A stretch of DNA of 64,000 bases from Pseudomonas sp. ANT_J12 (lineage in GTDB: Bacteria; Pseudomonadota; Gammaproteobacteria; Pseudomonadales; Pseudomonadaceae): NCBI RefSeq assembly GCF_008370045.1, contig NZ_VOBN01000016.1, positions 1-64,000 of the forward strand, in the 5' to 3' direction. Positions within the stretch are counted from its first letter, which is position 1. The number at the start of each line of letters is the position of its first letter. The notes beneath the pieces were generated by a model. The model was not told the DNA's origin, did not search any database, and saw only the letters and a list, made by a program, of their open reading frames with translations. Below are positions 33,649 to 42,417 of the stretch, piece by piece. The position numbers and the translations under genes are program-made.

Positions 33649-33659
33649 CGGTCTTACCA
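33649..33659. promoter_or_regulatory. GntR/FCD-type operator CGGTCTTACCA, distal
   Basis: The core GGTCTTACC is identical to that of the proximal site and in the same orientation, 85 bp away centre to centre. Confidence 0.6.
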
Positions 33660-33726
33660 GTTGGGCGCAATGCCCCGACCTTGAGCCTTTCCTGATTTGA
33701 AAAAATGCGATGAAAAAGTGCAGGCG

Positions 33727-33759
33727 AAAAAAAACCGGCCATCACTGACCGGTTTTTTT
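33727..33759 (-). terminator. Rho-independent terminator of glyA
   Basis: On the minus strand AAAAACCGG-TCAGTGATGG-CCGGTTTT continues into a T run; it is 24 bp after the glyA stop. Confidence 0.9.
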
Positions 33760-33782
33760 ATCGCTGCGATTTAGCGGTGCAA

Positions 33783-35036
33783 TTAAGCGCCGTACACCGG
33801 CAGCTTCTTGCAGATGGCCTTGACCTTCTCACGAACGGCGTCGATCACCGCTTCGTTGTTCAGGTCAGCCAGGATGTCGCAGATCCAGCCAGCCAGCTCT
33901 TTGCACTCGGCTTCTTTAAAGCCACGAGTGGTCACAGCCGGAGTGCCGAAGCGCAGGCCGGAGGTGACGAACGGGGAGCGTGGGTCGTTTGGCACGGAGT
34001 TCTTGTTCACGGTGATGAACGCTTTGCCCAGAGCGGCGTCGGCGTCTTTACCGGAGATGTCCTGCTTGATCAGCGACAGCAGGAACAGGTGGTTCTTGGT
34101 ACCGCCGGACACCACGTCGAAGCCGCGCGCGATGAACACTTCGGCCATGGCCTGGGCGTTCTTCACCACTTGTTGCTGGTAAGTCTTGAACTCAGGCTGC
34201 AGCGCTTCCTTGAAGCAGATCGCTTTGGCGGCGATCACGTGCTCCAGCGGGCCACCCTGGGCGCCCGGGAAAACGGCGGAGTTCAGTTTCTTCTCGATGT
34301 CGGCGTTGGCGCGCGCCAGGATCAGACCGCCACGTGGACCGCGCAGGGTTTTGTGGGTGGTGGTGGTCACGACGTCAGCGAATGGAACCGGGTTCGGGTA
34401 GACGCCAGCGGCGACCAGACCGGCCACGTGGGCCATGTCGACGAACAGGTAGGCGCCAACCTTGTCGGCGATTTCGCGGAAGCGCGGGAAGTCCAGAATC
34501 TGCGAGTAGGCAGAGAAACCGGCCACGATCATTTTCGGCTTGTGCTCGACGGCCAGGCGCTCGACTTCGTCGTAGTCGATCAGGCCATTGGCATCGATAC
34601 CGTACTGGACGGCGTTATACAGCTTGCCGGAGGACGAAACGCTGGCACCGTGGGTCAGGTGACCGCCGTGGGCCAGGCTCATGCCCAGGATGGTGTCACC
34701 GGCTTGCAGCAGGGCCAGGTAAACGGCGCTGTTGGCTTGGGAACCGGCGTGCGGCTGAACGTTGGCGTAATCGGCGCCGAACAGTTCTTTGGCTCGATCA
34801 ATTGCAAGCTGCTCAACCACGTCGACGAACTCGCAACCACCGTAGTAGCGCTTGCCCGGGTAGCCTTCGGCGTACTTGTTGGTCAGTACCGAGCCTTGAG
34901 CTTCCATCACCGCAGGGCTGGTGTAGTTTTCCGAAGCGATCAGCTCAATGTGTTCTTCCTGGCGCTGAGCTTCTTGCTCCATGGCGGCAAAGAGATCGGC
35001 GTCGTACTTGGCAATAGTCAAATCACGGCTGAACAT
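33783..35036 (-). CDS. glyA: Serine hydroxymethyltransferase
   Basis: The 417-residue PLP enzyme interconverts serine and glycine with tetrahydrofolate. The PLP lysine is in TTTTHKTLRGPRGG, and IASENYTSPAVMEAQGS and YYGGCEFVD are family signatures. ATG 35036 (MFSRDLTIAKYD) fits relatives better than a start four codons earlier. It is next to morA in the same order as PAO1 glyA3-morA (from memory). Pseudomonads have more than one glyA. Confidence 0.95.
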   Translation of the reverse strand: MFSRDLTIAKYDADLFAAMEQEAQRQEEHIELIASENYTSPAVMEAQGSVLTNKYAEGYPGKRYYGGCEFVDVVEQLAIDRAKELFGADYANVQPHAGSQANSAVYLALLQAGDTILGMSLAHGGHLTHGASVSSSGKLYNAVQYGIDANGLIDYDEVERLAVEHKPKMIVAGFSAYSQILDFPRFREIADKVGAYLFVDMAHVAGLVAAGVYPNPVPFADVVTTTTHKTLRGPRGGLILARANADIEKKLNSAVFPGAQGGPLEHVIAAKAICFKEALQPEFKTYQQQVVKNAQAMAEVFIARGFDVVSGGTKNHLFLLSLIKQDISGKDADAALGKAFITVNKNSVPNDPRSPFVTSGLRFGTPAVTTRGFKEAECKELAGWICDILADLNNEAVIDAVREKVKAICKKLPVYGA

Positions 35037-35209
35037 GGCGGTCCTCAAGGATCGGGGCAGAAAAGGGGGGCATTCTAACCCAACCGCTTTTAGAAGGGAT
35101 ATGAAACGCAGTCAGGTTGTGGATAAGCGGGCTTCAAGCAGCAAGCCCCAAGCGGCAAGCAAAAGCCGATTTGCTCTTACTTGTAGCTTGCCACTTGAAG
35201 CTTGCAGCT

Positions 35210-35264
35210 CTGTTCATGTTCGATTGATTGGAGCCAACAGCTCCGATCAATCGAACATGAACAG
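35210..35264. repeat. 25-bp near-perfect inverted repeat spanning the morA stop codon
   Basis: Arms 35210-35234 and 35240-35264 match at 24 of 25 positions, with loop CAACA. The right arm encodes the last residues (LFMFD) and the stop of morA; the left arm is its inverted copy just downstream. A very stable 3' hairpin results, without a clear T run. Confidence 0.9.
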
Positions 35265-38200
35265 CGCATCATTGCTGAACTGCGCCTCAAACCGGCTCGC
35301 CGGCATCGGCCGCCCGAACAGATACCCCTGAACCTCATCACACCCATGCTCGCGCAGGAAGTCGAGTTGCTCGTGGGTTTCCACGCCTTCGGCGATCACC
35401 GCCAGATTGAGGCTGTGGGCCATGGCGATGATCGCCCGGGCAATCTGCGCATCCTGTTCGCCCGACGGCAGGCCGTCGACGAAGGTGCGGTCGATTTTCA
35501 GTACATCAATCGGGAATTGCTTGAGGTAGTTGAGCGATGAGTAACCGGTGCCGAAGTCGTCGACCGCGATGCTCAGGCCGAGGTTTTTCAACCCGGCGAG
35601 GATCTGCATCGCCTCGCTGACTTCGCGCATCAGGATACTTTCGGTCAGTTCCAGCTCCAGGCACGCCGGCGGCAGGCCGGTGTCCTTGAGGATGTTGGCG
35701 ATGCGCGTGCCGAGCTGACCGTCGGAGAACTGCCGCGCCGAGATGTTCACCGACACCTTCGGCACCCGGACCTTGGCCTGGTGCCAGGTCTTGAGCTGCC
35801 GACAGGCCTCGCTGATCACCCAGTCGCCAACGTCCACCACCAGCCCGAGCTCTTCGAGCACTGGAATGAAATCCCCCGGCGGCACCAGCCCGCGACGGGG
35901 ATGGCGCCAGCGCAGCAGGGCTTCGGCGCCGGTCAGGCGTTTGCCGTCGCCGCTGAACTGCGGCTGGTAATACAGCACGAATTCGTTCTGCTCCAGGGCA
36001 TGGCGCAGGTCGCTTTCCAGCTCCAGACGCTCGAGGGCGCTGGCGTTCATGTCGGCCTGATAGAACTGGAAGTTGTTCTTGCCGCGCTCCTTGGCGTGGT
36101 ACATCGCGGTGTCGGCGTTTTTCATCAACTGGCTGAGTTCGTTGCCGTCCTGGGGGCTCAGGGCGATGCCGATACTGGCCGTGACGAAGAACTCGCGGCC
36201 TTCCAGCACAAACGGCTTCACCAGGCTGGCGAGAATCTGTTCCGCCACGTGAATCGCCCGGTTCAGCGCCACTTCACGGTTGATGCGCGGTTGCAGGAGC
36301 AAGGTGAACTCATCGCCGCCCATGCGCGCCACGGTGTCGTCATCGTCGACGCAACCGAGCAGGCGCGTGGCCATTTCCTTGAGCATGCGGTCGCCGGCGG
36401 CGTGGCCCAGGGAGTCGTTGATCGGCTTGAAGCGGTCGAGGTCGAGGAACATCAGCACCACCCACGACTTCTGCCGTTCAGCCGATTGCAGCGCGGTGTG
36501 CAAGCGGTCCTGGAACAGCGTGCGGTTGGGCAGGTGAGTCAGGGCGTCGTAGTAGGCGAGGCGGTGAATCCGCTGCTCACTGGCCTTGCGCTCGCTGATG
36601 TCGCTGAAGAAACACACGTAACTGGCCAGGTCGCCTTCATCGTCGAGCACCGCGGTGATGCCGACCCACGCCGGGTAATGCTCGCCATTGCGGCGCTTGA
36701 GCCAGACTTCGCCTTCCCAGGTGCTGTGCTGGTGCAATTGCTTGAGCACATAACGCAGATGCGCTTCCTGCTGCTCATCGACGGTGAGCATGTTCGGCAA
36801 CTGGTCGAGAACCTGCGACACCGCATAACCGCTGACGCGACTGAACGCTTCGTTGGCCTGGACGATGTAGCCAGCCGGGTCGGTGATCAGGATCGCCGAC
36901 GTCGAATGCTCGAATACTGTGGCCGCCATGCGCAGGTCTTTCTCGGCGCGGCGTTGCTGGCTGATGTCGCGACCGACCCCGAGCACGCCTTCGAAGGCGC
37001 CGTGTTCGTCCCACACCAGCACCAGACGCAGCTCGATCGGGATCTTGCGCCCGTCGGCCCGCAGGCAGTCGAACAGGAACAACTGGGTCTGCACCTGGCT
37101 GCGCAACAACGCCAGTTGATCGGGTTTATCCAGGGCTTTGCTGACCCGGTCCATCAAACCGTAGATGCCGCTCAGTTGCTGCGGGTTGGCGATGGTCGAT
37201 TGCCAGCCGTTCTGGAAAATCCAGTCAACGTCATAACCCAGCACGGCTTGCACCGAGGGGCTGACGTAGTTGAGCGAGAGCTTGTTGTCGGTGGAGAAAA
37301 TCACGTCGCTGATGCTTTCGGCGAGCATGCGGTAGCGCTGCTCGCTGTCGCGCAGGGATTCGCTGGCCTCGATCTGTTCGGTGATGTCTTTGGCTACGCC
37401 GATGATCCGCGTGACCTGATCATTCCTGTCCCGGGCCAGGGCCTGTTCACGAATTTCGAAGCGCCGCCAGTTGCCATCGCGATGACGGAACCGCAGTTGG
37501 CATTGCAGCAATTGCGAGTAGCCGGCCTGGCGCTGGGTCTGGCGCGAGCGGTGGTAATAGTCGGCGTCTTCGGGGTGCAGCAGGATTTCCCAGAAGTACT
37601 CGCCCATCTGGTGCAGTTCGGAGCGGTTGTAGCCCAGCGTCTGCCCCAGGTGATGGTTGCTGAAAATCATGCGCTGGCTGATCACGTCCTGCACGTACAG
37701 GTGATCCGGTACGGTGCGCACCACATCAGACCAGAAGCCTTCGCGCTCCAGCAGCGACAGTTCGATCAGCTTGCGGCTGGTGATGTCGTTGATGCTCAGG
37801 ATCACCGCTTTGTAGTCGTGCTGCTCTTGCGGCAGGCGCAGCACCAGCCACAGGTGTTGGTCGCGACCGTTGGTGTCCTGGAGCTTGATTTCCAGTTCGA
37901 GTTGTTTCTGCTGGTTGAGCACGGCCTCCAGTATCTGGTTGCCGATGGCGGTGCATTCCAGGGGACAACCCTCGATCAGCAACTTCCAGGCCTGCTCGCA
38001 TGAATTGACGTTGAGCAGTTGCAGGGCGACCTGATTGACCTCGGTGATGCGCAATTCTTGCAGCAGTTGCTGGCGTTGCTCAGGCACTTCAAGCCAGGTT
38101 TTCAGTTGTTCGCTGCTGTGGAGCTGAGCCTTGTCGAAGACGCCTTTCAGCCCGGACAGGTCGAGCACGCACAGCGCGACGCCGGTGCCTTCGAAAATGT

Positions 38201-39095
38201 CCTGATAGCGCCGACGCCCCTCATGCAGCTGGCGCTGACGGCGGCGCATGCTCAGCAGCGCAATAAACGGCAGCAGGGAGAAGGCCAGGCCCAGCAGGCA
38301 TTTGCCGATGAACGCCGGCAGCAGTTGTTCGAGCACTTGTTGGCGGTCGAACAGCCCGCGCAGTTGCCAGTCGCTGCTGCTCAGGGGCACGGTCAGCACG
38401 CTGTTGGCCAGGTCATCCTCGCTCAGCGTGCCCGGCTTGACGGCGGGCAGGGCTTCATCGCGGCTGACGATTTGATGATTGACGCGGTTTTCCACCAGCC
38501 ACAGCGGGCGGATGCCGGCTTCGCTCTGTTTGGTCAGAGAGGAGAAAAACGTCGGGGTCAGGCGCAACGCCCAATAGCCACGCGTGCTGCCGCTGGCCTG
38601 ATGCAGCAGCAAGTGCACCACCGAGCCATCGTCGGCGTTGCTGAAATAGTGGGCTTGCGAACGGCTGCGGCGCACCAGATCGACCAGGTAGTCGGCGTCC
38701 TGGCTGTCGGCGGCGCTGTCACTGAGGATTTTGCCGGATGGGCTGAGTAACGCCAGGCTGCGCAGGTCGGGCAGCGATTGCTGCAACTTGCGCAACAGCA
38801 CCTGCTGTTCGTCGGCGGATTGCGGTTGCTCGACGATCGGTAGCAGGTTCAGGGCGATCTGCGCGTTGAGCGCCATGTTCAGGCTGACTTGGGAGGCCAG
38901 GTCGGCGGTGTAGTCGATGGTGTACTGGCGCTGGTTTTTCTGGGTTTCGCTCAGTTGATCCAGCAGTTGCCAAAACAGCAGCGCGAGCAGCAACAGCACG
39001 AGTGTCGCCAGTGCGCCCTTCAGGGTTCCGCGCAGGGGGGAGCCGAGCGCGGCAGCCGGTGCACGGGTAGAAAGAGGCGGCGTGACATTAGACAA
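35247..39095 (-). CDS. morA: MorA-like membrane sensor with PAS, GGDEF and EAL domains
   Basis: The 1282-residue protein controls c-di-GMP and, in other pseudomonads, motility and biofilm. It has membrane helices at about 27-47 and 257-283 with a periplasmic sensor between, PAS-like modules at about 290-440, 450-575, 582-715 and 720-840, GGDEF at 926-930 and EAL (Glu1058) in a domain from about 1025 to 1275. Catalytic EAL residues Asn1117, the ELTES pair, VDDFGTGYS, Lys1200 and EGVET are intact, so both activities look possible. No RxxD inhibition site precedes GGDEF. P. aeruginosa MorA is somewhat longer (about 1415). Confidence 0.9.
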   Translation of the reverse strand: MSNVTPPLSTRAPAAALGSPLRGTLKGALATLVLLLLALLFWQLLDQLSETQKNQRQYTIDYTADLASQVSLNMALNAQIALNLLPIVEQPQSADEQQVLLRKLQQSLPDLRSLALLSPSGKILSDSAADSQDADYLVDLVRRSRSQAHYFSNADDGSVVHLLLHQASGSTRGYWALRLTPTFFSSLTKQSEAGIRPLWLVENRVNHQIVSRDEALPAVKPGTLSEDDLANSVLTVPLSSSDWQLRGLFDRQQVLEQLLPAFIGKCLLGLAFSLLPFIALLSMRRRQRQLHEGRRRYQDIFEGTGVALCVLDLSGLKGVFDKAQLHSSEQLKTWLEVPEQRQQLLQELRITEVNQVALQLLNVNSCEQAWKLLIEGCPLECTAIGNQILEAVLNQQKQLELEIKLQDTNGRDQHLWLVLRLPQEQHDYKAVILSINDITSRKLIELSLLEREGFWSDVVRTVPDHLYVQDVISQRMIFSNHHLGQTLGYNRSELHQMGEYFWEILLHPEDADYYHRSRQTQRQAGYSQLLQCQLRFRHRDGNWRRFEIREQALARDRNDQVTRIIGVAKDITEQIEASESLRDSEQRYRMLAESISDVIFSTDNKLSLNYVSPSVQAVLGYDVDWIFQNGWQSTIANPQQLSGIYGLMDRVSKALDKPDQLALLRSQVQTQLFLFDCLRADGRKIPIELRLVLVWDEHGAFEGVLGVGRDISQQRRAEKDLRMAATVFEHSTSAILITDPAGYIVQANEAFSRVSGYAVSQVLDQLPNMLTVDEQQEAHLRYVLKQLHQHSTWEGEVWLKRRNGEHYPAWVGITAVLDDEGDLASYVCFFSDISERKASEQRIHRLAYYDALTHLPNRTLFQDRLHTALQSAERQKSWVVLMFLDLDRFKPINDSLGHAAGDRMLKEMATRLLGCVDDDDTVARMGGDEFTLLLQPRINREVALNRAIHVAEQILASLVKPFVLEGREFFVTASIGIALSPQDGNELSQLMKNADTAMYHAKERGKNNFQFYQADMNASALERLELESDLRHALEQNEFVLYYQPQFSGDGKRLTGAEALLRWRHPRRGLVPPGDFIPVLEELGLVVDVGDWVISEACRQLKTWHQAKVRVPKVSVNISARQFSDGQLGTRIANILKDTGLPPACLELELTESILMREVSEAMQILAGLKNLGLSIAVDDFGTGYSSLNYLKQFPIDVLKIDRTFVDGLPSGEQDAQIARAIIAMAHSLNLAVIAEGVETHEQLDFLREHGCDEVQGYLFGRPMPASRFEAQFSNDALFMFD

Positions 39096-39245
39096 ACTGA
39101 AATCCTGCGGTTTGGCTGGACTGGCGCGACGTGCACTATAAGCCGGACGCCCGGAGGGCGGCTAGCATGCCTTGAGTTGTGGCGAAGTGCCAGCCCCTGA
39201 CGGCTGGACTGCCATCGGTCATTCAGGTAGCTTTGCCGGTTACGT

Positions 39246-39274
39246 GGGAGCGTTCCAGCTCCTAGGCTTTTTTA
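39246..39274 (+). promoter_or_regulatory. Short hairpin plus T run in the ettA leader, possible attenuator
   Basis: GGAGC-GTTCCA-GCTCC is followed by TAGGCTTTTTT about 100 bp before ettA. The stem is only five pairs, so this is weak. Confidence 0.3.
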
Positions 39275-39372
39275 GCGTGCACGCCTGATACGTCCGGCGG
39301 ACGACGCGCACAGCCTGGCCCGGGCATCGCCTGCGCTCCAATCATTCATCTGTCACTGACCCAAGGTTCTCC

Positions 39373-41037
<1,665 letters not shown>

Positions 41038-41055
41038 TATCGGGTTGGTTGCATG

Positions 41056-41088
41056 AAAAAACGGAGCCTTTCGGGGCTCCGTTTTTTT
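41056..41088 (+). terminator. Rho-independent terminator of ettA
   Basis: AAACGGAGCC-TTTCGG-GGCTCCGTTT with a following T run lies 20 bp after the stop. Confidence 0.92.
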
Positions 41089-41118
41089 TATGGGTGGTAT
41101 TCAGGTAGACCGCGGTGT

Positions 41119-41297
41119 GGCCTTCGCGGGCAAGCCTCGCTCCTACAGTATTGTGGTGTTCCGAAATATTGCGCCCGCCCCCGCCCCGTAGGAGCAAGGC
41201 ATGCCCGCGATGGCGATGGCGATGGCGATGTTGTGGTGTGCCGAAATATTGCGCCCGACCCTGCCCCCGTAGGAGCAAGGCTTGCCCGCGAAAGCGT
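41119..41297. repeat. REP cluster with an 80-bp direct duplication and GATGGC microrepeats
   Basis: One REP unit (41119-41147) is followed by two near-identical segments starting TTGTGGTGT at 41151 and 41231, each ending in a GTAGGAGCAAGGC REP unit. Between them lie about four GATGGC hexamers (41209-41230). The period is exactly 80 bp. Confidence 0.85.
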
Positions 41298-41305
41298 CCG
41301 TATGG

Positions 41306-41800
41306 TCACTGAATATCGATGCTCAGCACCTCAATCACCCAATCCCCCGCCGGCCGCTTCCACAACACCTCGTCCCCAACCTGCGCGCCCAACAATGCCC
41401 GACCCAGCGGTGAAGCCCAATTGATCAACCCACTGGCAGCCTCCGCCTGATCCTCGCCGACCAACTGCACCCGCTGCTCATTGCCCTGTTCATCGGCAAA
41501 CGTCACCCAGGCGCCAATCTGCACCTTGTCGGTCGAGGAGGCGGGAGTGACGACCTGGGCGCTTTGCAATCGCTGATTGAAATACCGCCAGTCACGCTCC
41601 AGGTCAGCCTGGCGTTGTTTGTCCGCCAGTTCACCGTTGGCGCTCTGTTCATTGAGCAGGTTTTGCACCTCGGCCAGTTTCGCCTGCAACTGGGCAAGAC
41701 CGGCCGGGGTGACGTAGTTGGGCTGCGCGCTGACCTGCCGTTCGACGGGCTGGTCGGCTTGCGCGGCGGCGTTATCTTCATTGACGAAGGCACGGCTCAT
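41306..41800 (-). CDS. GreA/GreB-like transcript-cleavage factor homologue
   Basis: The 164-residue protein has an N-terminal coiled coil (about 32-82, AGLAQLQAKLAEVQNLLNEQ) and a C-terminal FKBP-like domain (IGAWVTFADEQGNEQRVQLV, then SPLGRALLGAQVGDEV) as in GreA/GreB. At the coiled-coil tip the Asp-x-x-Glu pair used to place Mg in RNA polymerase is not clear (SANGELAD). It may therefore bind the secondary channel without stimulating cleavage. GGGAG precedes the ATG. Confidence 0.85.
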   Translation of the reverse strand: MSRAFVNEDNAAAQADQPVERQVSAQPNYVTPAGLAQLQAKLAEVQNLLNEQSANGELADKQRQADLERDWRYFNQRLQSAQVVTPASSTDKVQIGAWVTFADEQGNEQRVQLVGEDQAEAASGLINWASPLGRALLGAQVGDEVLWKRPAGDWVIEVLSIDIQ

Positions 41801-41870
41801 GGTTTTCTCCCGTTATAGGGTTTGGGCCATGGTCGCAGGGGATTAGTTTCGATGGATGTCTGGCAGCGAC

Positions 41871-42227
41871 CTATGGCGAGCGAAACGCCCGGGCAGCGTC
41901 CTGGTCTTTCTGCTGTTGCCAGGCTCTGTCGCGATCATCCCAATGGTGGCTGCGATAGTCCTCGCGGTCGCGGTTTTCCAGCATTGCCTGGCACTGGCGG
42001 AAGCCATCGCCCCAGCCCTCGGCGTATTGCTTGTCCTTGAGGTAGCGCGGCACGTTCTTGCGGAATTCACCGGTCATTGCCCCGGCGGCTTGACGACCAC
42101 TGACGCAACCGTCGTCGAAACCGTCGGCGAACGCCGGTGGGTAACCCTTGGCGATCAGATCTTCGTGGGTCGACTGGCAACCCGCGCACAACAGCAGCAA
42201 CCCCAACACACCCACGTAACGCCACAT
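41871..42227 (-). CDS. Small conserved lipoprotein
   Basis: The 118-residue precursor has a lipoprotein signal (MWRYVGVLGLLLLCAGC, lipobox LCAGC, Cys17). The mature part has FADGFDDGCVSGRQAAG and YAEGWGDGFRQC, a short duplicated G-x-G-D/F-x-x-C pattern, and ends in charged residues. I recognise no named function. ATG 42227 is chosen because it gives a standard signal peptide; an upstream start adds 12 residues. Confidence 0.75.
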   Translation of the reverse strand: MWRYVGVLGLLLLCAGCQSTHEDLIAKGYPPAFADGFDDGCVSGRQAAGAMTGEFRKNVPRYLKDKQYAEGWGDGFRQCQAMLENRDREDYRSHHWDDRDRAWQQQKDQDAARAFRSP

Positions 42228-42311
42228 CTCAGACTCCCGGCCGGTTGACGGCCTATGTAGCAAGTCTAGAAGTCGATTCGTTGTCGGGATGTGAAAGAAA
42301 GATCAAAAGAT

Positions 42312-42401
42312 CCGTAGGAGCAAAGCTTGCTCGCGAAGGCATCACCGCGGTTATTCAGGAAGACCGAGGTTATGCCTTCGCGAGCAAGCTTTGCTCCTAC
42401 G
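42312..42401. repeat. REPIN (GTAGGAGC type)
   Basis: GTAGGAGCAAAGCTTGCTCGCGAAGGC faces GCCTTCGCGAGCAAGCTTTGCTCCTAC; the arms are nearly perfect over 27 bp with a 36-bp centre. Confidence 0.9.
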
Positions 42402-42417
42402 GGGGGGCGTGTGTTGG

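Noticed and set aside
33600..33720. Sigma-54 promoter for dctA
   Set aside because: No GGCAC-N5-TTGC match on the minus strand; DctBD/RpoN control cannot be supported.
35781..38003. Open frame of 740 codons on the plus strand, opposite morA
   Set aside because: Composition is that of a high-GC antisense shadow (many Gln, His, Val and Gly), with no SD, no domain, and it lies wholly within the confidently assigned morA.
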